Source: Desulfovibrio aminophilus DSM 12254 (GTDB lineage: Bacteria; Desulfobacterota; Desulfovibrionia; Desulfovibrionales; Desulfovibrionaceae). Taken from it: a stretch of DNA of 64,000 nucleotides. The notes under the pieces were generated by a model. The model saw only the letters and a list, made by a program, of their open reading frames with translations. It was not told where the DNA came from and did not search any database. The stretch covers positions 62,001 to 126,000 of the forward strand of contig NZ_AUMA01000010.1 of assembly GCF_000422565.1 (NCBI RefSeq), written 5' to 3'. A program made the position numbers and the translations under genes. Shown piece by piece: positions 1 to 10,035 of the stretch; position 1 is the first letter of the stretch; every line of letters starts with the position of its first letter.

Positions 1-1465
1 AATGCTTGCCCACGTTGGTCAGTCCTTCCTGGATGATGCGGAAAAGGTTGACCTCGACACCGCTTTCCAGTTCCATATTCTCCATCCCGGCCGAGGAGAA
101 GTCAACAGCGACGCCCGTTACGCCGCTGAAGTCCTCGCAGTACTGGGCCACGGCCCGCACCATGCCGAGTTGGTCCAGGGACGGAGGCCGCAAATCGTAG
201 GCGATCTCGCGGACCGCGCCCACCGTGTCCTGCAGCGTCCGACTGATCAGGGAAGCACGTTCCCGGGCCTCGGGGCTGACCAGCCTCGGCCCGGCCAGCA
301 AGGTTTCCAGCAGTATCTTGAGCGAGGTCAGGTTCTGGGCCACGTTGTCGTGCAGATCGCGGGCGATGCGGCGGCGCTCGGATTCCTGCACCTCCAGCAT
401 CTGGCGCGTGAGGGTGCGAATCCGGGCGTTGGCCTCGCGCAGTTCACTGGTCCGCTCGCTCACCCGCCGCTCCAGATCCTCCTGGATCGACTCCAGGGCC
501 ATCTGGGCCAGCTTGATCTCCGTGATGTCCGAATGGGTGCCCACGATGCGCAGGGGACGGCCGTCGGAATCCCGCTCCATCACGCTGCCGCGCGACAACA
601 CCCAGCGCCAACGCCCCCGGCTGTCGCGGATGCGGAATTCCGCCCTGTAGGCAGGAACCCGGCCCTCCAGATGGTCGCGCAAGGCCTCCAGAACCTGGGC
701 CTTGTCCTCGAAATGGATGAGACTGCCCCAAAACACCTGGGCCGCGTCCACCTGACCCGGCTCGAAGCCCAGGAGCCGGTAATAGCTGTCGCTGAAATAG
801 GTCTCGCCGGTCTCCAGGTCGTGGTCGAAGACGCCGTCGGAGGTGGCGTCCAGAACCATACGCAGCCGGGTCTCGCTTCGGCGCAGGGCGTCGCGGGCGC
901 GCTGGTGCTCGGTGACGTCGTGGAACACGCCGACGTAGTGCGTGACGCGGCCCTCTGCGTCATGCAGGGAGTCGACAGCGGCCCAAAGGGTCACCGAGGA
1001 GCCGTCCCGACGTTCGAAAACGACCTCACCCCGCCACTGCCCTTCCCTTTCAAGGGTGGCGAAGATCACATCGCGCAGAAACGACGCCGTTGCCGGACTG
1101 CACGCCCGCAACAGGCCGTGGGCCATGAATTCCTGGTTGTCGACGCCCAGGATGCGTGCGTGCGCTCGATTGGCGTACACCGGACGAAAGGCCGCATCGC
1201 GGATGGCCATGCCGTCGCTGGAATCCTCCACGGCCTTCTGGAACAGCCGCATGCGTTCCTCGGTCTCCCGGCAGGCAATCGCGAAGCGGCTCACGCCGCG
1301 CAGGGCCACGACGGCCAAACCCATGCCCGCAAGAAGCGCGGCGGCCATCACCCACCACCAGTCTCCCGGCCGTTCCCAGAGCAACCACGCCGCGCAGCCC
1401 CCCCAGAGGAGGAAAAGCGCGCTGGAGGCGGTTACGGCCGCGCGTAGCGGAAGTCTTCTCTTCAT
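1..1465 (-). CDS. PAS-domain sensor histidine kinase, HisKA_3 type (3' end cut by window edge)
   Basis: Sensor kinase of the NarL/DesK-like class that phosphorylates a response regulator. Only the first 488 codons are in the window. Two hydrophobic helices lie at residues about 10-30 and 37-57, so it is membrane anchored with almost no periplasmic loop. Two PAS domains follow (about 75-190 and 200-320), ending in FHDVTEHQRARD and GTHSDITEIK, then a coiled coil. The HisKA_3 dimerisation motif ESERRRIARDLHDNVAQNL places the phospho-accepting His at 372. The sequence stops inside the ATPase N box (EGLTNVGKH). The start is the ATG whose upstream GGAG has 6-base spacing; in-frame ATGs at 1477 and 1516 are alternatives with poorer ribosome sites. 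It is divergent from the HD-GYP gene. No cognate regulator is visible, so it probably lies beyond the left edge. Confidence 0.88.
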   Translation of the reverse strand, partial: MKRRLPLRAAVTASSALFLLWGGCAAWLLWERPGDWWWVMAAALLAGMGLAVVALRGVSRFAIACRETEERMRLFQKAVEDSSDGMAIRDAAFRPVYANRAHARILGVDNQEFMAHGLLRACSPATASFLRDVIFATLEREGQWRGEVVFERRDGSSVTLWAAVDSLHDAEGRVTHYVGVFHDVTEHQRARDALRRSETRLRMVLDATSDGVFDHDLETGETYFSDSYYRLLGFEPGQVDAAQVFWGSLIHFEDKAQVLEALRDHLEGRVPAYRAEFRIRDSRGRWRWVLSRGSVMERDSDGRPLRIVGTHSDITEIKLAQMALESIQEDLERRVSERTSELREANARIRTLTRQMLEVQESERRRIARDLHDNVAQNLTSLKILLETLLAGPRLVSPEARERASLISRTLQDTVGAVREIAYDLRPPSLDQLGMVRAVAQYCEDFSGVTGVAVDFSSAGMENMELESGVEVNLFRIIQEGLTNVGKH

Positions 1466-1639
1466 GCCCTGCTCCATGAACGCCCGATCACTGGCCGAGG
1501 ACCACTCGACGGCCATATAGCAATGGGACAAAGCCGTTGACAACCATTCCGCCACCCCAGGTTCGTCTTGCATTTCCCAGGGATTGTCCGCATAGTCCGG
1601 AGTTGGAGAGAGGAGCCCGACCCCCTCCCCCCACGAGCC

Positions 1640-2923
1640 ATGAGCGACCTGAACATGCCCGAATACAAGGTCTCGGTGGACCAACTCCGCCCCGGGGTCT
1701 TCGTTCGCCTGGAAAAGGTCAACTGGTTCAACCATCCCTTCCTCTTTTCCAGCTTCAAGATCAGGACGCTGGCCGAACTGGAGGTTCTGCGCAGCCTGGG
1801 CGTGACCGAGGTGATCTGCGTCCCGGAGAAAAGCGACTGTCTGCCGGGACCGGCCGAAGCCGCGCCCCAAGCCCCAGCGGCGGCCGATCCCGGGAAAAAT
1901 CCGGCCGCGGACGCCCTCTGGCGGGTGAAAAACGAACGCATCGAGCGCCTGCGTCAGAAGAAGCTGCGCATCGCCGAGTGCGAGGAGCGTTACGCCGCCT
2001 CCCTCAAGGACATCGCCCAGATCATCCAGGGACTGTCCCGGGGCAACTCCCAGTCCGTGCAGGACGCCCTGGCCTTCGTGGAACGCATGGCGGATCATTT
2101 CCTGCGCGACACGGAATCCACCCTCCAGCTCATGAATATCCTACCCCAAGGGGAGCGCACTTACTCCCACGCCCTGAACGTGGCCGTGCTCTCAATGATG
2201 ACCGGGCGCGACGCGGGTTGCTCCGCTCGGGAACTGACCAGCCTGGGCATGGGCGCCCTGTTCCACGACATCGGCAAGACCAGGATCGAAAAACGTGTGC
2301 TGCGCAAACGCGGCTCCCTGACCAAGCCGGAACGGGAACTGCTGGAGCGCCATCCCCAATACGGCCAGGAAATGCTGGAGGCCATCCCGGAATTTCCCCG
2401 CGAGGGGCTGGACGTGGTGCGGCAGCACCACGAGCGCATGGACGGCTCGGGCTACCCGAGCGGCCTGTCCGGGGCGTCCATTGATCCGGGGGCCCGTATC
2501 GTGGCCATCGCCGACATCTACGACAACCACTGCAACCAGCCCGACCCCGAGGACTCCTTCACGCCCTACCTGGCCCTATCCTACATGTTCACCCAGCAGA
2601 AACACCTGCTGGACAAGGACATGCTGGCCCTGTTCATCCGCTGTCTGGGCGTCTACCCGCCGGGCACGGTGGTCCAACTCTCCAACGGAGCCATCGGCAT
2701 GGTCATGGCCGTGAACCCGGAGAACCAGCTTTGCCCGAGCCTCGTGCTCTATGATCCGCAGATTCCGAAGAAGGAAGCCCTGATCATCGACCTGGCCGAG
2801 GAGCCCGACCTCAGGGTGGAGAAAAGCATCCGACTCAAGCATCTGCCCCAGGAAATCTTCGACTACCTGAGCCCGCGCACCCGCATCACGTACTACGTGG
2901 AGCCCGACGGCCCCGGACGTTGA
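1640..2923 (+). CDS. HD-GYP domain c-di-GMP phosphodiesterase with DUF3391-like N-terminus
   Basis: Probable cytoplasmic cyclic-di-GMP phosphodiesterase, 427 residues. The N-terminus (EYKVSVDQLRPGVFV) resembles the DUF3391 domain common in this family. The catalytic domain carries the HD metal pair in FHDIGKTRI (about residue 209) and the GYP signature HHERMDGSGYP (about 263-273), both intact, so activity is expected. The frame stays open upstream to a TTG at 1568. I chose the ATG at 1640 because homologous sequence begins there, although its Shine-Dalgarno is weak; ATG 1655 is also possible. The 3' end overlaps the convergent hybrid kinase gene by 38 bases. The PilZ gene at 37267-37647 and the Tad locus suggest c-di-GMP controls surface behaviour here; that link is inference. 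Confidence 0.9.
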   Translation: MSDLNMPEYKVSVDQLRPGVFVRLEKVNWFNHPFLFSSFKIRTLAELEVLRSLGVTEVICVPEKSDCLPGPAEAAPQAPAAADPGKNPAADALWRVKNERIERLRQKKLRIAECEERYAASLKDIAQIIQGLSRGNSQSVQDALAFVERMADHFLRDTESTLQLMNILPQGERTYSHALNVAVLSMMTGRDAGCSARELTSLGMGALFHDIGKTRIEKRVLRKRGSLTKPERELLERHPQYGQEMLEAIPEFPREGLDVVRQHHERMDGSGYPSGLSGASIDPGARIVAIADIYDNHCNQPDPEDSFTPYLALSYMFTQQKHLLDKDMLALFIRCLGVYPPGTVVQLSNGAIGMVMAVNPENQLCPSLVLYDPQIPKKEALIIDLAEEPDLRVEKSIRLKHLPQEIFDYLSPRTRITYYVEPDGPGR

Positions 2924-5087
2924 TCCCGCCGCGCCGCTTTCCCCCGCTCCCGCTCTTCTCGCCGCCTCGGCTCAGCAGTCGGCTCACGCATTCCACCAGC
3001 TGCCGCTTGAGCATGGGTTTCATGATGCAATCCGCGATGCCCAGGGACCGAAGGTGTTCGTAGGAAAGCCCCTCGCTGAAGCCGGTGCAGAGCACGATGG
3101 GAATATCCGGCCGAATGCGCAGGATCTCCCTGGCCAGTTCCACGCCGGTCATGTTCGGCATGGTCTGGTCGCTGAGCACCAGATCGAAGTCGTCGGGCCG
3201 GTAGCGGAACGCCTCCAGGGCCTCCACGCTGCTCGTCCGGGCCACCACCTCGAAGCCGAAGCCCTCGAGCATCTCCCGGCCGATGTCCACCAGGGGCTTC
3301 TCGTCGTCCACGAAGAGAACCCGGCCCTTGACCGGCAGGAGCACGGGCTCCTCGGCCGCCTCGGGGCGCTCCAGGGTTGCGGCGCGGGGCAGAAAGACGT
3401 GGAAAGCGGTCCCCTGCCCGGGCTCACTCGTCACGCTCACCGCGCCGTCATGGCGTTTGACGATGCCATGGACCACGGCCAGCCCCATGCCCGTGCCCTC
3501 TCCAGGCTTCTTGGTGGTGAAGAAGGGATCGAAGATGCGCTCCTGCACCTCGGGCGGCATGCCGTGGCCGGTGTCGCTCACCGAGAGCCGCAGGAAGAAA
3601 CGGGCGTCGCCGAGCCCTTCCGCCGGGACCGGCCCTCCCGGCTCGTCGGCGTCGGCCAGGGCCACGGTCAGGATTCCGCCTCCTTGGCGCATGGCATGGG
3701 CCGCGTTTGCGCAGAGATTGAGCAGAATCTGATGCACCTGGGTGGGATCGGCCAGAACCAGATCTTCGCGGGCTCGCAGGTCCGTCCGGATGGCGACGTT
3801 GGCGGGCAGGCTGGAGCGCAGGAGCTTGAGGGCCTCCTTGATCAGGGGGCCGAGCTTCAGGCTCTGTCGCTCCTGTGGACCCTGGCGGCTGAAGTTGAGG
3901 ATCTGGTCCACCAAATCCCGGGCCCGGCTGCCCGCCGACAAAATCTCGCCCACCCGCCTCTCCAAACCTGGATCGTTGCCCGCGCGGCTGAGTACGATCT
4001 CGGCGTAGCCCATCATCACGCCAAGGATGTTGTTGAAATCGTGGGCGATGCCCCCGGCCAGCGTCCCCAAGGCCTCCATCTTCTGGGCCAGACGCAGTTG
4101 ATTTTCCAGGGCGCGACGCTCGGTGATGTCGTAAAAATAGCCTCTGATTTCGCGTAGTTCACCGTCACTCCCCAGAACCCCGTCGAAGCTGCCGATGAGA
4201 AAGACCGGTTCCCGGCCGCGCCCCCGATAGACGAGTTCCAAGTTGCGCAGCCTGCGACCCGAGCAGGCCAAGTCCAGCAGCGAGGCGGCGTCGCCGCGCT
4301 CGAACTCCAGGGAGCTGAAGTCGAAGCCCCTCGCCTCACGCGCCGAGGCGTAGCCGAAAAGATGGGCGAAGGACTCGTTGCAATCGAGAATGGCGCCGTC
4401 GGGTCCAGCCACGAAATTGCCGGTGATGTCCTCCTCGAAGAGCACGCGGTAGCGCTCTTCGCTCATGCGCAACCGGGCCATGACCTCGGCCCGCTCGGCG
4501 ATGTCCCGGCGCAATTGCTCGTTGGCCCCGTTCAACTCCCGGGTGCGTTCCTCGACCCGCTGGAGCAGCGTTTCATTCAATTCGCGCAGCTTGTTCTCGG
4601 TGTGCCACTTGCTGCACAGGGAGATGGCCAGCTGGCGCAATTCCTGGGCCCGGAAGGGCTTGTGCAGGAAGAGGAGCTTCTCGGGCGGGGGAATGCGCAA
4701 ATTCAGTTCGCGCAAGGTCACGTCGGCGTAGGCCGTGACCATGACGATTTCCACGTTCTGGTCCATGCCGCGCAGGCGCTCGGCGGCCCAGACGCCGTCC
4801 GGCCCCTCGGCCAGGCGCACGTCCATGAGGGCCACGGCGAACGGCCTGCCCTCGGCCTGAGCCTCCCCGGCCCGGGCCACGGCCTCTTCGGCCCGGGAGC
4901 AGAGCGTGACCTCGAAGCGCGGCCGATCCTGCCCCGCGTCCGGCGTCTCGCCGGGCCGGGAAAACAGGGCTTCCAGCACGGAGGCCTCCTCGGCCTCCAC
5001 ACAGAGGATGTCGCGGTAGAGGGTGAGCATGCCCGGCTCGTCGTCCAGGGCCAGCACGCGGTAGACGGTCTGCCCGTCAACGGACAA
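2886..5087 (-). CDS. Hybrid histidine kinase, REC-PAS-HisKA-HATPase-REC
   Basis: Soluble hybrid kinase of about 733 residues with receiver domains at both ends. The N-terminal REC (about 10-150) has acceptor Asp 89 in [13 protein letters not shown] and the conserved Lys in LHKPF. A coiled coil and a PAS domain (about 205-330) follow. HisKA carries the H box [11 protein letters not shown] (His about 349). The HATPase has [18 protein letters not shown], and the C-terminal REC has acceptor Asp in [13 protein letters not shown]. No membrane segment is seen. The longest frame begins at ATG 5153, but that codon lacks a ribosome site and its 22 extra residues are low complexity. TTG 5087 sits 7 bases after AAAGGAG and just before the REC domain, so I prefer it. 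It lies downstream of the Tad operon on the same strand, after a large stem-loop. It is a candidate phosphodonor for the orphan NtrC-type regulator, but this is unproven. Confidence 0.88.
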   Translation of the reverse strand: MSVDGQTVYRVLALDDEPGMLTLYRDILCVEAEEASVLEALFSRPGETPDAGQDRPRFEVTLCSRAEEAVARAGEAQAEGRPFAVALMDVRLAEGPDGVWAAERLRGMDQNVEIVMVTAYADVTLRELNLRIPPPEKLLFLHKPFRAQELRQLAISLCSKWHTENKLRELNETLLQRVEERTRELNGANEQLRRDIAERAEVMARLRMSEERYRVLFEEDITGNFVAGPDGAILDCNESFAHLFGYASAREARGFDFSSLEFERGDAASLLDLACSGRRLRNLELVYRGRGREPVFLIGSFDGVLGSDGELREIRGYFYDITERRALENQLRLAQKMEALGTLAGGIAHDFNNILGVMMGYAEIVLSRAGNDPGLERRVGEILSAGSRARDLVDQILNFSRQGPQERQSLKLGPLIKEALKLLRSSLPANVAIRTDLRAREDLVLADPTQVHQILLNLCANAAHAMRQGGGILTVALADADEPGGPVPAEGLGDARFFLRLSVSDTGHGMPPEVQERIFDPFFTTKKPGEGTGMGLAVVHGIVKRHDGAVSVTSEPGQGTAFHVFLPRAATLERPEAAEEPVLLPVKGRVLFVDDEKPLVDIGREMLEGFGFEVVARTSSVEALEAFRYRPDDFDLVLSDQTMPNMTGVELAREILRIRPDIPIVLCTGFSEGLSYEHLRSLGIADCIMKPMLKRQLVECVSRLLSRGGEKSGSGGKRRGGINVRGRRAPRST

Positions 5088-5182
5088 GGCGGCGCTCCTT
5101 TGTTCGATGGTCGGCCCCCCGCCGGGGCGGGATTCAGGCCGAGAATAGGGCATCGCCGGGAAAAATGGAAGCGTGGGAAGAT

Positions 5183-5243
5183 CCGGCCCGCCCCCGGAAC
5201 GCGCGCGGCCGGGGGGACGTACCGCGCGCCAGGGGCGGGCCGG
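5183..5243 (-). terminator. Large GC-rich stem-loop after the Tad operon
   Basis: A perfect 12-base stem (5183-5194 with 5232-5243) encloses a second perfect 8-base stem (5201-5208 with 5222-5229). It lies just past the stop codon of the TPR/SPOR gene. No uninterrupted U tract follows immediately on the minus strand; a T-rich stretch comes about 20 bases later. It may end the tad transcript or protect its 3' end, and it suggests the hybrid kinase gene downstream is expressed separately. Confidence 0.5.
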
Positions 5244-5258
5244 GGGGGGAGAGACGTG

Positions 5259-6710
5259 TCAGAGTCCGGCCAGGACAGGGGCCGCGCCCAGCACATGTTC
5301 CCGGCGATACAGGGCGGCGTGATCCAGATGCAGGGCCAGGAGCAATTCCGGCCGGGCTTCGGCGGCTTCGTGGGCGCTGGCGTAGCTGCCCGCCAGAACC
5401 CGATACCAGACGCCCCGCTCGGGGATGTCCGCCCGGCAAACGTCGGCCGCGATGCCCTGGCCGCGCAACCGTTCCACATAGCGTCGCGCGTCGGCCTCCT
5501 CCTTCCAGGAGCCGACATGCACCCCCCAGGGCGCGGCCGCTTGCGGCGCGGTCTCGTGGACTTCGGGTCGAGGCTGCTCCGGCCGCTCACCCTGGGTCCG
5601 GGGCAACACGTCTCCGGCCGTGGGCACGGGCACGGACGAGCGCACGGTCTCGCCCAGCCCGGCGCCGCTGTCGGCGGGCAGGCCGGACTCCTTGAGCGGG
5701 ACCGCGACGCGCGGCCGGGCCGGAACCTGTGATGAGACGGCCGCCGGAGCCTGATAGGACGCGGGCACGGGCTTGGCCATCGTCGCGGCGGGGCGGATCG
5801 CCGGGGGCGGGGCGGAAACCGGCGCGGTCTCCCGGAACTGACCGGCCATGCGCGCCCGCTTGAGGTTTTCCACGGCCGTCACGTAGTAGGACGGCGCGGC
5901 CTCGATGGCCCGCTGGAAGTACTCGGCAGCCCGGGCGGCATCACCCTGCAGAAGCAGAACGTAGCCAAGGTTGTTCATGGCCTTGGCCTCGTCGCCGCCG
6001 TAACGGAATGCCTCCAGGGCCTCCTGCTCCCGGCCTAGGCGGGCCAGGGCCAGGCCGAGGTTGTTGTAGGTGCGGGCGTCCGCGCCCCCGGTCTTCACGG
6101 CCGCGCGCAGATGCCCCAGGGCCTTCTGGGCGTCGCCTTGCATGAGCCAGGCCAGGCCCAGGTTGTTGCGCACCTCGGCGCTGCCCGGATGCACGGCCAG
6201 GGCGGCCTCATAGTCGCGCACCGCCTCGGCGTACTCGCCCCGATGCCCCCGGAGCACGCCCAGGGCATTGCGTGCGCGCCAGGCCGAGAAATCGCGATCC
6301 ACGGCCTTGCGCAGCAGGGCCTCGGCCTCGCGGTCCAGTCCGGCTTCAAGATACAGCAATCCCGCGCCCTCGTTGGCTCCGGCATGGTCCGGGTTCTTGG
6401 TCAGGACCGCCTGGAACTCCTTGAGCGCGGCCTCGTCCATGTTCCCCAGGGCCAGCATGGCGCCCTTCTTGGCCCGGTAGTCCAGGTTCTCCGGTTCCTT
6501 GGCCAAGGCCCGGTCATAAGAGATCAAGGCCAGGTCGGGCTTGCCCCGCTCGGCGTTGACGTCGCCCTGGCGGGCCTCCTGCTCGGCCGTGAGCGGCGTG
6601 GTCTCATCCTTGGCCGCCAGCATGTCCCGGACTCCGCCGCCCTGGGTGGCGGTGGCGGCCGAACATCCAGCCAGAAGTCCCAGCAGAAGCAACAGAGCGA
6701 CGGTACGCAT
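5259..6710 (-). CDS. Tad-locus TPR lipoprotein with C-terminal SPOR domain (TadD-like)
   Basis: Predicted outer-membrane or periplasmic lipoprotein, 483 residues. The signal peptide ends in LLAGC with lipidated Cys 16. About six TPR units occupy residues roughly 40-290, as in TadD, the pilotin-like TPR lipoprotein of Tad systems. A Pro/Ala-rich linker of about 100 residues leads to a SPOR domain (about 395-470; WGVHVGSWKEEADARR and GVWYRVLAGSYAS). SPOR domains bind glycan strands stripped of stem peptides. The start is the ATG preceded by AAGGGGA; the upstream in-frame GTG 6734 would overlap tadC. It is the last gene of the minus-strand tad block, 20 bases after tadC. A SPOR domain is not part of the usual TadD description, so this may be a TadD-like subunit that also docks on peptidoglycan. 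Confidence 0.85.
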   Translation of the reverse strand: MRTVALLLLLGLLAGCSAATATQGGGVRDMLAAKDETTPLTAEQEARQGDVNAERGKPDLALISYDRALAKEPENLDYRAKKGAMLALGNMDEAALKEFQAVLTKNPDHAGANEGAGLLYLEAGLDREAEALLRKAVDRDFSAWRARNALGVLRGHRGEYAEAVRDYEAALAVHPGSAEVRNNLGLAWLMQGDAQKALGHLRAAVKTGGADARTYNNLGLALARLGREQEALEAFRYGGDEAKAMNNLGYVLLLQGDAARAAEYFQRAIEAAPSYYVTAVENLKRARMAGQFRETAPVSAPPPAIRPAATMAKPVPASYQAPAAVSSQVPARPRVAVPLKESGLPADSGAGLGETVRSSVPVPTAGDVLPRTQGERPEQPRPEVHETAPQAAAPWGVHVGSWKEEADARRYVERLRGQGIAADVCRADIPERGVWYRVLAGSYASAHEAAEARPELLLALHLDHAALYRREHVLGAAPVLAGL

Positions 6711-6730
6711 GGCGATTCCCCTTTTCCGGC

Positions 6731-7672
6731 TCACTGACCGAGCCGGGTGAAGACATCCATGAGCTTGAGCCCGGCCGGGCCCATGATGGCCACGAACAGC
6801 GCGGGCAGGATGCAGAAAATGAGCGGCAGGAGCAGCATCACCGGCAGCTTGGCGGCCTTCTCCTCGGCCCGCTGGTAGCGCTTGGTGCGCAAGGTGTCGG
6901 AATAGACCCGCAGGGTCTTGGCCACACTGATGCCGAAGACATCGGCCTGGATGAGCAGCGTGCAGAGACTGTTCACGTCCTCGATGCCCACGCGCCGCGC
7001 CAGGGAGCGCAGTGCCTCCTGGCGCTGCTTGCCCGCGCGCAGCTCCAGGGTGATCTGGCCCAACTCACGGCTCACCGTGGGCCCGGAAAGGACCAACTCC
7101 TCGCTGACCCGATGGATGGCCTGATCCAGGCCCATGCCCGACTCCACGCAGACCACCAGGAGATCCAGGGCGTCCGGCAACTCATCGGTGAAGGCGATCT
7201 TGCGCGCGGTGGTCCGGGTGTGGAGCCAGTAGTTCGGGGCGAAGCAGCCGACGCTCGCCAGGGCCACGGCCCCGAGCATGGCCCCCGGCAGGGAAAGCGT
7301 GAGCCCGCCCGAAAAGGCCGCAAGCAGGAAGAGCGCGGCCGGAATCACGGTCAGGGCGGCCTTCACGCCCTGGAAGACCAGGGCCGCGTTGGGGCCGCGC
7401 AGTCCAGCCTGGACCAGGGCCAGACGGTTCCTGGACAACTCGGCCTCGTCCTTGGGCCCCAGGCTCCGGCCCAACTCCCCGACCACGCGCGTCAGGCCGC
7501 GCCGCAGCCCGGCCGTCGCGCTCCGCCCACCGCCGTCCGGGAGCCCCAGGCCGCGCCGCAGCCGCCGGGACTGGCCGCCGCCTGAGGCCCGGCCGAACAC
7601 GCCCAGGCTCAGCAAGAGCACGGCCGAGGCGGCCAGCGCGGCCACGAGCAACGGGATCAGGGCGGCGTCCAC
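6731..7672 (-). CDS. tadC: Tad pilus inner-membrane platform protein TadC
   Basis: Type II secretion F-domain (GspF-like) platform protein, 313 residues. With TadB it forms the inner-membrane base on which the TadA ATPase works. Hydrophobic segments occur at about 5-25, 105-150, 265-285 and 285-305. The central F domain shows FTDELPDALDLLVVCVESGMGLDQAI, the TadC signature region. The start is GTG with TAGGGGA upstream, 9 bases after the tadB stop. Gene order tadA-tadB-tadC is the standard one. Confidence 0.93.
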   Translation of the reverse strand: MDAALIPLLVAALAASAVLLLSLGVFGRASGGGQSRRLRRGLGLPDGGGRSATAGLRRGLTRVVGELGRSLGPKDEAELSRNRLALVQAGLRGPNAALVFQGVKAALTVIPAALFLLAAFSGGLTLSLPGAMLGAVALASVGCFAPNYWLHTRTTARKIAFTDELPDALDLLVVCVESGMGLDQAIHRVSEELVLSGPTVSRELGQITLELRAGKQRQEALRSLARRVGIEDVNSLCTLLIQADVFGISVAKTLRVYSDTLRTKRYQRAEEKAAKLPVMLLLPLIFCILPALFVAIMGPAGLKLMDVFTRLGQ

Positions 7673-7681
7673 GGCTTTCCC

Positions 7682-8644
7682 CTAGACCTTGATCCGGATC
7701 ATGCGCCGGATGATGAGCGTGCCGGTGCCCATGGACATGAGCGCCACGGCCGTGAGCAGGCGGCCCAGAGGCTTGTCGAAGAGATCCGCGAGATAGGCCG
7801 GATTGAGGAAATTGATGACCAGGGCGATGCCGAAGGGCAAGGCCAAAAGGATCATGGCCGAGAGGCGGCCCTCGGCCGAGAGCACGCGCACCCGGCCCAG
7901 GAGCTTGAAACGTTCACGCACGAGATGGGCGATGTTGCCGATGATCTCGGCCAGGTTGCCGCCGGTTTCGCGCTGGATGTTCACCGAGACGACGAAGAAC
8001 TTCAGGTCCGGACAGTCCACCCGGGCCAACAGGGCGCGCAGGGCCTCGTCCATGTCGGCCCCGAAGTTGATCTCGTCCAGGGTCTGGCCGAACTCCGGGC
8101 CGATGGGGTCCTCGAACTCGTCCACCACCATGCGCAGACCGCCCTCGAAGGTGTGCCCCGCGCGCAAGGCCCGGGCGATGAGATCCAGGGCCTCGGGCAA
8201 CTGGCGCTGGAAGGCGGCCATGCGGCCGCTCCGGCGGTGGCGCAGCCAGAACAGGGGCAGGAAGGCCAGGGGCAGCCCGGCGGGCACGGCCAGGAGGAGC
8301 AGGCCCGAGGCCAGATACACGGCGTAGAGTCCAGCCACCCAACAAAGCAGCCCGGCCAGGATGTAGACACCCGGAGTGCCGGGGGCCCCGGCTTGACGTA
8401 GGAGGCGACGCAGGTCCGCGCTCCAGTCCACGCGGGAAAGCAGCCGGTGGAACCAGGGAAGCTCGCTCAGGGTCTCCCGCCGCAGCACGTCGCGCGCTTC
8501 GACTTGGCCCCCGGAGATGCCGGTCAGGCGGCGGCGCACCTGGCGCTCACCGCGCGCGGACACGGCCCGGGAAACGAAAAAAGCCACGGCCAGGGCGATG
8601 AACACCAGAGCGGTGACGCCGCCGCCGACGAGAGCCGCGATCAT
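7682..8644 (-). CDS. tadB: Tad pilus inner-membrane platform protein TadB
   Basis: GspF-type integral membrane protein, 320 residues, partner of TadC in the pilus assembly platform. There is an N-terminal membrane helix (about 8-30), a pair of helices at about 90-135, the cytoplasmic F domain with [20 protein letters not shown], and two C-terminal helices (about 260-312). The gene overlaps the tadA stop by four bases (ATGA), so the two are translationally coupled. Confidence 0.93.
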   Translation of the reverse strand: MIAALVGGGVTALVFIALAVAFFVSRAVSARGERQVRRRLTGISGGQVEARDVLRRETLSELPWFHRLLSRVDWSADLRRLLRQAGAPGTPGVYILAGLLCWVAGLYAVYLASGLLLLAVPAGLPLAFLPLFWLRHRRSGRMAAFQRQLPEALDLIARALRAGHTFEGGLRMVVDEFEDPIGPEFGQTLDEINFGADMDEALRALLARVDCPDLKFFVVSVNIQRETGGNLAEIIGNIAHLVRERFKLLGRVRVLSAEGRLSAMILLALPFGIALVINFLNPAYLADLFDKPLGRLLTAVALMSMGTGTLIIRRMIRIKV

Positions 8645-10035
8645 GCCCTCACCTCCTCGGCGTACTGGGCGAACAGGCCGGGCTCGAAGACGATGCCCTG
8701 GGCCTCCAGCTTGGCGGCGAATTTGGGGCGGATGCCCCGGGCCAGGAAGCGGCCCTGGACCCGGCCGTTCTGGCCCACGCCGGTCTGCTCGAAGGCGAAA
8801 ATCTCCTGCATGGTGACGGTGTCGCCCTCCATTCCGGTGATCTCCTGGAAGGAAAGCAGCTTGCGCGACCCGTCCATGAGCCGGGAGTTCTGGATGATCA
8901 CGTCCACGGCCGAGGCGATGTAGCGCTTGAGCGAACGGTCGGAGATGGAGAGCCCGGCCATGGCCACCATGGTTTCCAGGCGCATGAGCGCGTCGCGCGG
9001 GCTGTTGGCGTGGATCGTGGTCAGCGAGCCGTCGTGGCCGGTGTTCATGGCCTGGAGCATGTCCAGGGCTTCGTGGGAGCGGACCTCGCCGACGATGATC
9101 CGGTCCGGGCGCATGCGCAGACAGTTCTTGACCAACTCGCGCTGGGTCACTTCCCCCTTGCCCTCGATGTTGGCCGGGCGGGTCTCCAGCCGGACCACAT
9201 GGTCCTGCTTGAGCTGGAGCTCGGCCGCATCCTCGATGGTCACGATACGCTCGTCGTGGGGGATGAAGCGCGAAAGCACGTTCAGGAGCGTGGTCTTGCC
9301 GGAGCCCGTGCCGCCGGAAATGATGATGTTCAGCCGTCCGCGCACGACGCCCTCAAGCACCCTGGCGATCTCCGGGGTCAGGGCCCCGAAGCCGATGAGG
9401 TCGTCCACCTCCAGGGGGTCCTTGGCGAACTTGCGGATGGACAGGCTGGGTCCGTCCACGGCCAGGGGCGGAATCACGGCGTTCACGCGCGAGCCGTCCA
9501 GCAGCCGGGCGTCCACCATGGGCGAAGACTCGTCGATGCGCCGCCCCACTCGGGAGACGATGCGTTCGATGATCTTGCGCAGATGGGTGTCGTCCTTGAA
9601 GCGGGCGTTGGTCAGGACCAGCTTGCCCGAGCGCTCCACGTAAATGCGGCGGTAGGTGTTCACCAGGATGTCGTTGACCGTGGGGTCCTTGATGAAGGGC
9701 TCCAACGGCCCCAGGCCCAAAACCTCGTCCTGCATCTCCAGGATCAGGGCCCTGCGTTCGGCCTGGTTCAGCGGCGCTCCCCGGAAGTCCTCGCGCAGGA
9801 GGGTCTCCACGGCGCGCACGATCTCGGCCCGCATCTCGGTCTCGGGCAGGGCCCCGAGCAGGGTCAGGTCCAGCAGGTCGATGAGCCGCGTATGCAGTTG
9901 GGTCTTGATCTCGTAGTATTGGTCGGCCTGGGTGGCGGCCACTGGCTCGGGAGCGGCCGCCCTGGGCGCAACCAGGGGCGCGGGGGCCGGACGCGACCCA
10001 TTGGAGCCCCGTGACAGACGCGCGGCGAGATTCAT
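8641..10035 (-). CDS. tadA: Tad pilus assembly/secretion ATPase TadA (CpaF)
   Basis: Hexameric secretion ATPase of the CpaF/VirB11 family, 464 residues, which powers Flp pilus extension. The Walker A motif is [12 protein letters not shown], the Asp box region is [13 protein letters not shown], and Walker B and the following His box read [20 protein letters not shown]. The N-terminal 30-40 residues are Pro/Ala rich and probably disordered. The ATG overlaps the tadZ stop by four bases. All catalytic motifs are intact. Confidence 0.96.
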   Translation of the reverse strand: MNLAARLSRGSNGSRPAPAPLVAPRAAAPEPVAATQADQYYEIKTQLHTRLIDLLDLTLLGALPETEMRAEIVRAVETLLREDFRGAPLNQAERRALILEMQDEVLGLGPLEPFIKDPTVNDILVNTYRRIYVERSGKLVLTNARFKDDTHLRKIIERIVSRVGRRIDESSPMVDARLLDGSRVNAVIPPLAVDGPSLSIRKFAKDPLEVDDLIGFGALTPEIARVLEGVVRGRLNIIISGGTGSGKTTLLNVLSRFIPHDERIVTIEDAAELQLKQDHVVRLETRPANIEGKGEVTQRELVKNCLRMRPDRIIVGEVRSHEALDMLQAMNTGHDGSLTTIHANSPRDALMRLETMVAMAGLSISDRSLKRYIASAVDVIIQNSRLMDGSRKLLSFQEITGMEGDTVTMQEIFAFEQTGVGQNGRVQGRFLARGIRPKFAAKLEAQGIVFEPGLFAQYAEEVRA

